Origin: Cyclobacterium marinum DSM 745
Lineage (GTDB): Bacteria > Bacteroidota > Bacteroidia > Cytophagales > Cyclobacteriaceae
Length of the DNA: 64,000 nucleotides
Direction: 5' to 3'
Assembly: GCF_000222485.1 (NCBI RefSeq)
Contig: NC_015914.1
Location: 5,128,001 to 5,192,000, forward strand
Made by a program: the position numbers and the translations under genes
The notes under the pieces: model-generated
Databases searched by the model: none
What the model was told of the DNA's origin: nothing
Seen by the model: the letters and a program-made list of their open reading frames with translations, nothing else
Shown here: positions 44,036 through 52,690 of the stretch, piece after piece
Position numbering within the stretch: the first letter of the stretch is position 1
Layout of the letters: each line of letters begins with the position of its first letter

Positions 44036-44154
44036 AATTTTATCTCAATTTATAAAATGCTTTATACCCTCGAATTAAATCAGAATCAACCAATATAACA
44101 AACAATGAACAAAAAAATGCGCTAAAAATTATTTATTAGGGACAATTTTTGAAT

Positions 44155-44808
44155 TTAAACAATACTTTTTAGCTTATTTATAGTCTCAGTTGGATTTTCT
44201 GACGAAAACACAAAATTACCTGCTACCAATACATTGGCCCCTGCTTCAAACAGTTTCTTAGCATTGGCTAAACTAACCCCACCATCAATTTCAATTTTTG
44301 CATGAGAACCGGTTTCCACGATTAGTTCTCCTAAAGCATGGATTTTTTTGTAAGTGTTTTCGATAAATTCCTGCCCACCAAATCCTGGATTGACCGACAT
44401 TATTAAAACGGTATCAACCTCTTTCACAATGTCCTGTAATAGTCTAATAGGGGTATGGGGATTTATCGCTACCCCAACTTTACAATCCAATGCTTTAATG
44501 GCTTGCACTGTCCGGTGCAAATGAGGACAAGCCTCTAGGTGAACTGTAATTTGAGCAGCGCCGGCTTTATGAAAAGCTTCTAGGTACTTGTCAGGTTCCA
44601 CAATCATCAGGTGGACATCCAAAGGTTTTTTGGCATGACGATTAATGGCTTCCACTACAGGTAAGCCAAAAGAAATATTTGGAACAAATACACCATCCAT
44701 AATGTCTACATGGATGTAATCTGCTACAGAATCATTAATCATTTCAACCTCCTGCTGGAGATTAGCAAAGTCTGCAGCCAATATTGAGGGGGCTATTAAT
44801 GGATTCAT
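44155..44808 (-). CDS. rpe: Ribulose-phosphate 3-epimerase
   Basis: A 217-residue TIM-barrel enzyme: start MNPLIAPSILAADFANLQQE, then VHLMIVEPD (metal-binding His), MSVNPGFGGQEFI and EIDGGVS (metal/catalytic Asp). Full length for the family. It interconverts ribulose 5-phosphate and xylulose 5-phosphate in the pentose phosphate pathway. It is preceded by the subtilase gene with a 69-nt gap on the same strand. Confidence 0.96.
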   Translation of the reverse strand: MNPLIAPSILAADFANLQQEVEMINDSVADYIHVDIMDGVFVPNISFGLPVVEAINRHAKKPLDVHLMIVEPDKYLEAFHKAGAAQITVHLEACPHLHRTVQAIKALDCKVGVAINPHTPIRLLQDIVKEVDTVLIMSVNPGFGGQEFIENTYKKIHALGELIVETGSHAKIEIDGGVSLANAKKLFEAGANVLVAGNFVFSSENPTETINKLKSIV

Positions 44809-44877
44809 ATGGATAGTATTTAGGATGATACAATAGTTGTTTAGGATACAAAAAAAGGCATTTTTAAGTTCAATTCC

Positions 44878-46509
44878 TTATTTCTTCCACAACTTCACCG
44901 TTGAGACAGAGGAATCGTCTTGTAATTCAACCAGATAGATTCCGGGATTTAAAACTTCCATACTGGCACTATAAGGAAAATTACTTTTGCTCCTTTCTAG
45001 TTCAAGCTCACTTACCAGCTTTCCATCGCTGGCAAACAATTTCATGGTACAATTGATAGAAGTCCCAAATTCAATTAGCAACTCATCTTTGGTTAGGGGA
45101 TTTGGGTACACCCTTGTAGTGGATTCACCTTCCGGCTCTCCATCTTCAATGAGTTTACCAAACATTGCCCTGGTAAAATCCGGGACTCCATATCCTAGCT
45201 CGTTGTCAGGTTGAGTAAACTGTGATCCACTCAATAAAATTTGTTCTCTCAATTTATCATTGGTCCAATTGGGATTTGCTTCTCTCAATCCTGCCGCTAA
45301 AGCTGCTACCTGAGGTGCAGAAAATGAAGTTCCACTAGAACTACTTGTCCCCTCTTCTTGTCGCCAGAGGGTAACTCCAGATCCATATGCCACCAACTCC
45401 GGCTTGATTCGGTTATCAGCGCTCGGACCAATTGAGCTAAAGCCTGCCTTATTAAGATTACTATTAATGGCTCCTACGGAGAGAATATTCTTCGCATCAG
45501 AAGGTACCGTAATGGTTTTCCAACTGATGTTTCCTTCATTTCCGGCACTGCTGACCACTAAAATTCCTTTTTCTGCAGCCATATTGGCTCCTTTGGTAAT
45601 GATGGCTGTCTGCCCATCGAGGTCTTCCTTGGAGTAATTCATCCCTTCATCATCAAAATAATTGTAGCCCAATGAGCTATTGATCAAATCCACTCCCAGA
45701 CTATCGGCATATTCAGCGGCTTTAACCCAATTGTATTCTTCAATTCTATATTCTGAATCTACATCCTCTGTTATACACAAAATATAACTGGCTCCATAGG
45801 CACCGGCAATTAGATTTTCGGGATCGTAAGCAGCCATTAAAGAAAGCGTACCTGTGCCATGCGTATCTGCTCTATATACATTGTCTGAATCAGGCACGAC
45901 AAAGTCCTTTGTGGCATAAATTTTTTGTTCAGCAAACAGGTGGTCAAACGCAGGTATCTTGTCCACATTTAAGAATCCCGCATCAAAAATGGCCACGAAA
46001 ACCCCCTCTCCTGTATATCCTGCCTCATGCATGGCTGAAATACCCAGTATGCTGTTTTGAAATTCAAAATCTGATGGAGCTGTAGCACTGCTATTGCCCT
46101 TTTTTTTCTTTTTAGCTTTATAATTTTTGGTGCTTCTTTCCAAAGTTCCCCCTTCCCCCTTAGCTACAAGATTAACTTCATTTACAAAATCCAAGGAGGA
46201 AATGTCTTTTATGGCTTCTTCAGAAGCCTGTATGATCGATGCATTCAGCCATTTGGAATGATAAATAAAGCGATTCACATAGGGACGGATAGCTTCTATG
46301 TATTTTGTAGCAACAGGTAAGTCTGTGCTGTCCAATAATACATTGTCTCGGCTCCTTCTTGTGATACTTTTTTCGCTAAGCAAACTTTCACTAAAAACGC
46401 CATTAGGTTTGTATTTATAGTGTACAGCATACCTATCTTGTGCCAGCCCATTGACTATAGTCAACCAAAATAATAAAACTATTGCTGTACTAAATTTTAC
46501 CATAGTCAA
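44878..46509 (-). CDS. Subtilisin-like serine protease with T9SS C-terminal domain
   Basis: A 543-residue S8 protease. A hydrophobic signal (about 6-24) precedes an inhibitor-like propeptide. The triad is Asp176 (AIFDAGF), His217 (DTHGTGT) and Ser395 (GTSFSAPQ), with oxyanion Asn324 (SSAGNEGN). The last 78 residues from RVYPNPL (466-472) form a type A sorting domain for the type IX secretion system (YPNP, GIYLVEL, KLWKK end), so the enzyme should be exported to the surface and attached to anionic lipopolysaccharide. KAKKKKKGNS (131-140) is a likely processing site. It overlaps the upstream lipoprotein gene by 20 nt and is co-oriented. Confidence 0.9.
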   Translation of the reverse strand: MTMVKFSTAIVLLFWLTIVNGLAQDRYAVHYKYKPNGVFSESLLSEKSITRRSRDNVLLDSTDLPVATKYIEAIRPYVNRFIYHSKWLNASIIQASEEAIKDISSLDFVNEVNLVAKGEGGTLERSTKNYKAKKKKKGNSSATAPSDFEFQNSILGISAMHEAGYTGEGVFVAIFDAGFLNVDKIPAFDHLFAEQKIYATKDFVVPDSDNVYRADTHGTGTLSLMAAYDPENLIAGAYGASYILCITEDVDSEYRIEEYNWVKAAEYADSLGVDLINSSLGYNYFDDEGMNYSKEDLDGQTAIITKGANMAAEKGILVVSSAGNEGNISWKTITVPSDAKNILSVGAINSNLNKAGFSSIGPSADNRIKPELVAYGSGVTLWRQEEGTSSSSGTSFSAPQVAALAAGLREANPNWTNDKLREQILLSGSQFTQPDNELGYGVPDFTRAMFGKLIEDGEPEGESTTRVYPNPLTKDELLIEFGTSINCTMKLFASDGKLVSELELERSKSNFPYSASMEVLNPGIYLVELQDDSSVSTVKLWKK

Positions 46510-47179
46510 TAAGCCTCATATGGGTAGAACGGCCTTCTTGAATGATTTGTTCACCCAAACAGTCATTTCTAGAGCAGTATTGAAATACTTCATAGTAATT
46601 TTCCACCATTCCAATATTATTTACAAAGACTTCGTACCTGTTGTCTCGAATGGTGATCAAATCATCCTCTTCACTTTTCCTAACCTTTACTGCATCCGAA
46701 AAAGCAAATTCATTTAATATATAGCTACCTATACTTTCAACAAAATAATTTTCTTCTCCATTATTATTGTAACTGTTTCCATTCCAACTAAAATCCAGAC
46801 TTACAGGATACACGAGAATGACTTCTTGTAAATTATTATAATTTCTGATGATTCTATTTTGTTTAAAGCTAGCTGTATAAACTACTTCATTGGCCCATTC
46901 GCTTCTATCCGTTGACTTACTCCGATGAAACAAATACACCATTTCATTCATCTCATTCAAATAGAAATCTTTAAGTTCATCTCTATAATAATAATTTGAC
47001 GTTTCAAAGTCATTTTCCCCATAATAAACTGTCTCTGCAACACTGTATTCCCAATAAGTACCAATTTCCAAAGGAAAATAAGTGGAAGTAATCAAGTCAG
47101 GATCTTCAGTCTCCTCGGCACAGCTAAACATAAAAATAAGGAGGGGCAGCAACCAATACCTTTTATTAAAAATTTTCAT
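46490..47179 (-). CDS. Hypothetical lipoprotein
   Basis: A 229-residue protein with lipobox MFSC (Cys20). The mature part has the pattern YFPLEIGTYWEYSVAETV, common in small Bacteroidota lipoproteins with a beta-sheet layout; aromatic residues are frequent. No known family is claimed. Its stop lies 20 nt inside the start of the protease gene, so translation is coupled and the two may act together on the cell surface. Confidence 0.65.
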   Translation of the reverse strand: MKIFNKRYWLLPLLIFMFSCAEETEDPDLITSTYFPLEIGTYWEYSVAETVYYGENDFETSNYYYRDELKDFYLNEMNEMVYLFHRSKSTDRSEWANEVVYTASFKQNRIIRNYNNLQEVILVYPVSLDFSWNGNSYNNNGEENYFVESIGSYILNEFAFSDAVKVRKSEEDDLITIRDNRYEVFVNNIGMVENYYEVFQYCSRNDCLGEQIIQEGRSTHMRLIDYGKI

Positions 47180-47183
47180 TTTC

Positions 47184-47191
47184 TATCTTTG
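47184..47191 (+). promoter_or_regulatory. Candidate -7 element for the TrpF-like gene
   Basis: TATCTTTG matches TAnnTTTG; a TTT rather than TTG stands 19 nt upstream. It gives a leader of about 34 nt before the ATG at 47232. Confidence 0.4.
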
Positions 47192-47231
47192 AATTCAATT
47201 GAAAATTACGCAAATAATCCACTAAAATAAA

Positions 47232-47861
47232 ATGGCTTTAAAAACTTTTGTAAAGATAAGTAATGTAAACAACTTAAGTGATGCACGTTATTGCTCAGGA
47301 ATGTATGTAGACCTAATGGGTTTTTCTCTGGAAAATGACAACGAATACTTTGTCAGCCCTACGGCATTCAAAGAAATAACCGATTGGTTATCAGGCTTGG
47401 AATACGTTGCGGAATTTTCAAACAGTCATCCTGCACAAATATTAGAAACTTTGACCCAATATGAGGGATTTTCTTTTATTCAAATAGAAGAAAAACTGCA
47501 CCTTCCCATGCTTAAAAATTCCAGTTACGGCTTAATTTTTAAAAGTACTATAAGTAAAGAAGCAGACTTGGATGACCTCTTGGATTATGCCATCACCTTA
47601 AAAGAAAACAAGGTAATGCTAAACCTGGAAGCTGACAAAGCATTGGAAATTACTCCTGAAATCCATGAAAAACTTAAAAATATCGCAGCGAAATGTGATT
47701 TATTACTTGGTTTTGGTTTTGATGAAAAGAACATTGAACGGCTGTTGGATCAAACCAGGATCAAAGGTATCAGCATGAAAGCCGGTCATGAAATCAGACC
47801 GGGAATAAAGGATTTTGATGAATTGGCTGATATATTAGAAACCTTGGAAATTGAAGACTAG
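47232..47861 (+). CDS. TrpF-like (phosphoribosylanthranilate isomerase-fold) protein lacking the catalytic Cys
   Basis: A 209-residue TIM-barrel protein. The N-terminal strand FVKISNVNNLSDARYCSGMY matches VKICGxT of TrpF except that the catalytic Cys is Ser (Ser10) and Gly is Asn. The late motif KAGHEIRPGIKDFDELADIL corresponds to the phosphate-binding end of TrpF. The sequence has weak similarity elsewhere, and no other trp gene is in the window, so isomerase activity is doubtful. It ends 4 nt inside the convergent trmB gene. It may be a regulator or bind another phosphorylated ligand. Confidence 0.6.
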   Translation: MALKTFVKISNVNNLSDARYCSGMYVDLMGFSLENDNEYFVSPTAFKEITDWLSGLEYVAEFSNSHPAQILETLTQYEGFSFIQIEEKLHLPMLKNSSYGLIFKSTISKEADLDDLLDYAITLKENKVMLNLEADKALEITPEIHEKLKNIAAKCDLLLGFGFDEKNIERLLDQTRIKGISMKAGHEIRPGIKDFDELADILETLEIED

Positions 47862-48523
47862 GCTTCTTTAAAGCCAAATTCAATGTATTTAATCGTTTCT
47901 CCTTTGTCCATAAACATTTTCTCGTACCGCGTCATAATACCATGATGGATGTCTTTCCATTCCGATTGGTAGAAGTCTCGCGTATTTTTATAAATGACAA
48001 TGTCTTCTCTACTTTCAAACAAGTCGAAAGTGTATTCATAAAGTCCGGTATTATCTGTTTTGAAATGTACATGCCCCTCCCGGCCCATGATTTTTTTATA
48101 CATTTCTAAAAACTTAGGCGAAGTTAACCTTTTCCTTTCGTCCCTGTCTTTAGGACGTGGATCAGGAAAGGTAATCCAAAGTTCATCAATCTCCTTTTCC
48201 TCAAAGGAATCTTCAAGCAACTCAATTTGAGTTCTTAAAAAAGCAACATTCTCTAAACCTTCTGCTATGGCAATGGTGCTACCTTTCCAAATTCTAGAGC
48301 CTTTGATATCTACACCTACAAAATTTTTTGAGGCATCCACCCTGGCTTGGCCAACTGTAAACTCTCCCCTTCCACATGCCAATTCTACCACCAAAGGAGC
48401 ATTGCTTTTAAATTGTACTGATTTCCAATTTCCTTTGATCTTTTCAAAATTTTCTTTACCCGGTTGCACCACATTGGCATTTGCTTCATTTTGCCTAAAC
48501 CGCTCTAGTTTATTTCTTCCCAT
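47858..48523 (-). CDS. trmB: tRNA (guanine-N7)-methyltransferase
   Basis: A 221-residue SAM-dependent methyltransferase. VVELACGRGEFTVGQA is the SAM-binding motif; ITFPDPRPKDRDERKRLTSP is the TrmB signature around the catalytic Asp. It makes m7G at position 46 of tRNA. It is the last gene of the tonB-folC-trmB run and starts 2 nt after folC ends; its 3' end overlaps the convergent TrpF-like gene by 4 nt. Confidence 0.95.
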   Translation of the reverse strand: MGRNKLERFRQNEANANVVQPGKENFEKIKGNWKSVQFKSNAPLVVELACGRGEFTVGQARVDASKNFVGVDIKGSRIWKGSTIAIAEGLENVAFLRTQIELLEDSFEEKEIDELWITFPDPRPKDRDERKRLTSPKFLEMYKKIMGREGHVHFKTDNTGLYEYTFDLFESREDIVIYKNTRDFYQSEWKDIHHGIMTRYEKMFMDKGETIKYIEFGFKEA

Positions 48524-48525
48524 TA

Positions 48526-49833
48526 TTATAAATCATTTATTTCTGCAACTACAAAAGTACTTCCTCCAATAAAAATTAAATCCTCCTTCGTTGCCTTTTT
48601 TTCTGCGGCCTGTAAGGCTTCATTTACATTCTCAATTACTTCTCCTTGCAAACCTAACTCAGCGGCTAAATTTTTAAGTGCATTTGCAGGCATCGAACGT
48701 GGTTGATCTGCCTGACAAAAGAAATAGTAAGCATCTTTTGGTAATTTCGCCAGTACTTTATAGTGGGCCTTGTCTTTTACCATACCCAATATCATATAAA
48801 GTTTTTGCTTGCCTTTTAATACCAAAAGCTGTTCTATTATTTCTTGAATCCCGTCTTCATTATGTCCTGTATCACAAATAGTTAGTGGATCTGATGAAAG
48901 AATTTGCCAACGTCCTTTCAGCCCTGTATTGGTAGTAATATTGGACAAGCCTTCTTTAATATGATCAGTATGAAGCTGCAAACCCAATGTTTTCAAATGA
49001 TCCAAGGCCACCATGATGGCAGGGAGGTTTTTTGCTTGATAACTTCCTAGAAGATCCAATTCAATATTTTCTATTGAGGCAGTGCCACCTGAAAGTGTAT
49101 ATTGAGCTAGGTTTTTTTCTTTAGATTGCCTATTGTATCCGTTAAATTTCACATCCAAAGATTGGTCAGCAAAGGTAATTGCTGCTTTTCGGTCTGCAGC
49201 TATAGAACGGAAAACACTTGCCGTCCTATCATGAGTTTGCCCAATTACTACCGGTACATTGTCCTTGATAATCCCTGCTTTCTCAAAAGCTATTTTATCC
49301 AAGGTATCGCCCAGAAACTGTTCATGGTCAAAGCCTATATTGGTAATGATACTAAGCAGAGGTTGGATAACATTGGTACTGTCAAACCTTCCTCCCATAC
49401 CTGTTTCAATTACTGCATAATCAATGCCTTTCTTAGCAAAATAAGCAAAAGAAAGCGCCACAGTCATTTCAAAAAAACTAGGCTTTAATTCCGATAAAAA
49501 GGTTTTATTGGCTTCAACAAAAGCTACCACCTCATTTTCAGGAATTTCTATTCCATTTATCTTTATACGCTCTCTAAATGATTTTAGGTGAGGAGAAGTA
49601 TATAGTCCTGTGTTATATCCTGCTGCCTGCAATACAGATGCCAATGCATGAGCTGTACTGCCCTTTCCATTGGTACCGGCGATATGAATGCTCTTAAATT
49701 TATTTTGAGGGTTTCCCAGATGGGCACAAAGTTTTAGGGTATTGCTTAGGTCTTTTTTAAAAGCAGCACCTCCAACCCGCTGAAACATGGGCAAGGCCTG
49801 AAACAAAAAGTCCAGGGAGGATTGATAATTCAT
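48526..49833 (-). CDS. folC: Bifunctional folylpolyglutamate/dihydrofolate synthase
   Basis: A 435-residue Mur-ligase family enzyme. The P-loop AGTNGKGSTAHAL and the following TSPHL are clear, and DTGHNEDG marks the C-terminal domain. It adds glutamate to dihydropteroate and to folates. The gene follows tonB by 9 nt and precedes trmB by 2 nt, in one dense minus-strand cluster. Confidence 0.95.
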   Translation of the reverse strand: MNYQSSLDFLFQALPMFQRVGGAAFKKDLSNTLKLCAHLGNPQNKFKSIHIAGTNGKGSTAHALASVLQAAGYNTGLYTSPHLKSFRERIKINGIEIPENEVVAFVEANKTFLSELKPSFFEMTVALSFAYFAKKGIDYAVIETGMGGRFDSTNVIQPLLSIITNIGFDHEQFLGDTLDKIAFEKAGIIKDNVPVVIGQTHDRTASVFRSIAADRKAAITFADQSLDVKFNGYNRQSKEKNLAQYTLSGGTASIENIELDLLGSYQAKNLPAIMVALDHLKTLGLQLHTDHIKEGLSNITTNTGLKGRWQILSSDPLTICDTGHNEDGIQEIIEQLLVLKGKQKLYMILGMVKDKAHYKVLAKLPKDAYYFFCQADQPRSMPANALKNLAAELGLQGEVIENVNEALQAAEKKATKEDLIFIGGSTFVVAEINDL

Positions 49834-49842
49834 GGGGATCGA

Positions 49843-50796
49843 TTAATCTACGCGGATAATAAAGGTGATTTTTCCTTTGGAGTATTCAGCAATTGTATTT
49901 CCACTTTGTGGTTTAAATGTAAGGCTGTTAACTACTTTACGGTAGTAATTTAAAACTTCATTACTTACATTATAAGTATCAGGTATTGCCTGCACAATCC
50001 TTCCACTATCATTGATGGTAATGTTAAAAACAATTTTACCATTTCTATTGGAAACCCTGTCTTGGATATTTGGTTTGGAAGCAAAATCCCATCCTGCCAA
50101 GTCCAGGTCATAACCTGCACCGTCTCCTGTATTTCCTTTGCCGGATTGTAATATTGACCGGCCGTCTATTGTTCCATTAGGTTTACCTTCATCTCCTGCT
50201 TGGGAACTATTTCCTTGACTGCTTCCAGTGGTCGCTTGATTGCCACTACCTGTGGTTCCACCGGCACCAAAAATTGCCCTTGGATCTACTTTAGGTTGTG
50301 GTTTTTCCACTTTTTCCGGCTGTGGTTTTTGCTCAGGTTCGGTCTTTACAGGGACTTCTGCCTGCTTTGTTGTTTCTTTGGTACTTTCCTTTTTTTCTAC
50401 AGGCTTAGGTTCAGCTTTGACCGGACTGGGTGCTTTAGATACAGCTTCAATTTTTGGTTCGCTTTTTTTAACTTCTGCCGGAGAAGGATTGGATTTAGGA
50501 GGGCTAACGGGTGTAATGTTTTCTGTGGGTTGCGGGGCAGGTTCACCCGGTGCCGGAGCAACTTCAGCTGTTTCCTGACTTGTAGAAGGCGGCGTTTCTG
50601 AAGGTTTCGCGTCAGCCCCTACATCTGAAAAGCCAAGGTTTAACTCAAGCCCAAATTGAGACATAGGTGGATCAGGTTGTTTCCACACCATAATAAAATA
50701 AAAACCAATCAATAACAGTACATTAATTAATAAAGTAATGATGATTGCTTTTCTATTGTTCTCAACTGTAGCCTTATGGTCCTCCCAAATTTCCAT
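49843..50796 (-). CDS. tonB: TonB-like energy transducer
   Basis: A 317-residue protein: one membrane helix near residues 17-37 (IIITLLINVLLLIGFYFIMV), then a Pro/Glu/Lys-rich region (about 60-170) that spans the periplasm, a low-complexity Gly/Ser/Thr segment and a C-terminal domain of about 90 residues with TonB-like strand order (NGKIVFNITINDSGRIVQAI). The short C-terminal domain lacks a clear YP motif. It should pass proton motive force from ExbB/ExbD to outer-membrane receptors. It starts 3 nt after exbD ends. Confidence 0.8.
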   Translation of the reverse strand: MEIWEDHKATVENNRKAIIITLLINVLLLIGFYFIMVWKQPDPPMSQFGLELNLGFSDVGADAKPSETPPSTSQETAEVAPAPGEPAPQPTENITPVSPPKSNPSPAEVKKSEPKIEAVSKAPSPVKAEPKPVEKKESTKETTKQAEVPVKTEPEQKPQPEKVEKPQPKVDPRAIFGAGGTTGSGNQATTGSSQGNSSQAGDEGKPNGTIDGRSILQSGKGNTGDGAGYDLDLAGWDFASKPNIQDRVSNRNGKIVFNITINDSGRIVQAIPDTYNVSNEVLNYYRKVVNSLTFKPQSGNTIAEYSKGKITFIIRVD

Positions 50797-50799
50797 TGT

Positions 50800-51192
50800 T
50801 TACTTAAACGGTTGTGTTGCGATGGTTACATTGGCATCCAGACTTGCAGCAATTCCCCCAATTTCTACCAGGTATTCTACGGGGACTTCCTTATCTATAT
50901 GCAATACCACATACCCTTTGTTCTCATTTAATAAATTGGTAAGTTCTCCTTTCACCTGATCCCTACTTACCTGCTTATCATTGACAGCGAATCGAAGATC
51001 CTTGGTAATACTAACGGTAACCTCTTGCATAACGATGTCTGAACTTTCGCTGGAAGGTAAATTCACAGGAAGTCCTGAAGGAGTTATAAACGAAGAGGTA
51101 AGCATAAAAAATATTAGCAATAGAAATATAATATCCGTCATGGACGACATACTAAAACTGGTTTCTATCTTATTTTTTGACTGAAGTGCCAT
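50800..51192 (-). CDS. exbD: ExbD/TolR-family biopolymer transport protein
   Basis: A 130-residue protein started at MALQSKNKIETSFSMSSMTD; a longer frame adds 12 residues that overlap exbB. Asp20 in TDIIFLLLIFFML is the essential membrane Asp. A periplasmic domain of about 85 residues follows, with repeated beta strands. It forms the proton channel with ExbB. Gaps to exbB and tonB are 1 and 3 nt. Confidence 0.9.
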   Translation of the reverse strand: MALQSKNKIETSFSMSSMTDIIFLLLIFFMLTSSFITPSGLPVNLPSSESSDIVMQEVTVSITKDLRFAVNDKQVSRDQVKGELTNLLNENKGYVVLHIDKEVPVEYLVEIGGIAASLDANVTIATQPFK

Positions 51193-51193
51193 A

Positions 51194-51895
51194 TTACTTT
51201 TTATCCTGTAAAAGATCGATAAATTCAATCGTGGTATACTCCATATTGTGGATCAATTTGGAAACCCTGGTTACCAAATAATTGTAGCCCAAATAAGCAA
51301 CAATCCCCACTACCAAGCCTGTGGCAGTTGTAATCATCGCTTCATATATTCCGGTAGACAACAATTTAGGAGATACCATTCCTTCCTCTTGGGCTACACC
51401 AATAAAAGCACGAATCATGCCAGCAACTGTACCTAGAAAACCAATCATGGGGGCAGCACCGGATACTGTAGCCAATAGGCCAAGGTTTTTCTCCAGCTTA
51501 TAAATTTCTATTTTACCTACATTTTCTATGGCCACTTCAATATTTTTAAGAGGGCTACCTATTCTCTCCAATCCCTTGGAGATCATATGGGCTACCGGCG
51601 TTTCTTCTCCTTGACAGACCATTTTAGCTTGTTCTATATTTCCGCTATGAACCATCATTTTCACTTGATCTATCATCCCTTTAGGAGTCTTAGAAGCCTT
51701 TTTTAAGGTAATGATACGTTCTACGAAAATAAAAATGGCCAAGATAAAAAGTAGATAGAGTGGAATCATCATATAGCCCCCTTTGATCATTAAATCTAGT
51801 AGACCAATATCATTGGAGCCTGTGCCTTCCATAAGGGCAAGTGAATCTACAGCCTGATGGCCATCACTGGTTGACAAAGTTTGTAGTAAAGTCAT
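51194..51895 (-). CDS. exbB: ExbB/TolQ-family proton channel protein
   Basis: A 233-residue protein with three membrane helices (about 40-60, 130-155, 180-205). The conserved core GLLATVSGAAPMIGFLGTVA and GMIRAFIGVA, with the following TTATGLVVGIVAYLGYN, gives the TM2-TM3 pair. It lacks an N-terminal signal. It forms the stator for the TonB/ExbD pair downstream and follows the SPOR gene by 1 nt. Confidence 0.92.
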   Translation of the reverse strand: MTLLQTLSTSDGHQAVDSLALMEGTGSNDIGLLDLMIKGGYMMIPLYLLFILAIFIFVERIITLKKASKTPKGMIDQVKMMVHSGNIEQAKMVCQGEETPVAHMISKGLERIGSPLKNIEVAIENVGKIEIYKLEKNLGLLATVSGAAPMIGFLGTVAGMIRAFIGVAQEEGMVSPKLLSTGIYEAMITTATGLVVGIVAYLGYNYLVTRVSKLIHNMEYTTIEFIDLLQDKK

Positions 51896-51896
51896 A

Positions 51897-52553
51897 TTAA
51901 TATTTCAAAACCCATAAGTTTTCTTCAAAATTGTCTTGAAAGCTTTCCCTAGCTTCCAAGGCCAGATCTACATTTTCAAACTGCCCAATAGCAAGTCTGT
52001 AATAATGAATCTTTCCGTAAGGATGTATCAAAAACGTATTCTCTCCGGCTTTATTGAGTTTATCCGAATAATCTCTAGCAAGATCATCATCTATAAAGCT
52101 CCCCACCACTAAAAAATAACGTGGTGAAGTCTCTCTGCCATCAATTTCTACCAATTGTGGACTGGTTTCTTCTGCAGGTTCAGCTTCCTCTACTACTGTT
52201 TCAGGAATCTGTTCTTTGGTAGCAGGTGCCGGCTTTTCAACTTGATTTGTTGTTACTGAATCTTTGGGTTGCTGCTGATCTAGTTTATCAAAAATGCCGA
52301 AATAATAAAGCCCAAAACCTAAGCCTAATATCAACAATAAAATGATTAAAAAGATACCAACCGTATTGTCTTTCTTTTCTTCTTCAACAGGAGGATTATT
52401 TTTGGATGGTTTCCCAGATTCTTTCTTTCCTGAGCTTGAAATTGACCCGGCTGCTTTAGCTCCTTCCAATGGTGTTACATTGACAGGAGGCAAGCCAAAG
52501 TCCTCATCATTATCGGATTGGCTTTTTTGATCCTTGGAATTTTTGTCAGACAT
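51897..52553 (-). CDS. Single-pass SPOR-domain protein
   Basis: A 218-residue protein. A polar, Gly/Ser/Lys-rich cytoplasmic part (1-65) is followed by one membrane helix (about 68-90), a Pro/Glu/Thr linker and a C-terminal SPOR domain (about 140-218, YFLVVGSFIDDDLARDYSDK and IHYYRLAIGQFENVDLALEA). SPOR domains bind denuded peptidoglycan at division sites. The 1-nt gap to exbB suggests co-expression with the TonB motor, which may place that motor at the septum or the cell wall. Confidence 0.85.
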   Translation of the reverse strand: MSDKNSKDQKSQSDNDEDFGLPPVNVTPLEGAKAAGSISSSGKKESGKPSKNNPPVEEEKKDNTVGIFLIILLLILGLGFGLYYFGIFDKLDQQQPKDSVTTNQVEKPAPATKEQIPETVVEEAEPAEETSPQLVEIDGRETSPRYFLVVGSFIDDDLARDYSDKLNKAGENTFLIHPYGKIHYYRLAIGQFENVDLALEARESFQDNFEENLWVLKY

Positions 52554-52690
52554 CTTAAAAATTGTTATTTTAATCCACTAAGCTAAAGCAAAACATGCAA
52601 ATCGCCAATATTGACACCAATAAATCCCCTCTTCCTCAAATTATATTTTATGGTCCTGCTAAACTCTCGGGATTGGATTGTTCGTATTTG

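Noticed and set aside
50200..50601. 133-codon Phe/Cys-rich frame opposite tonB
   Set aside because: The pattern is the reverse complement of the Pro/Glu/Lys-rich region of the real TonB protein.
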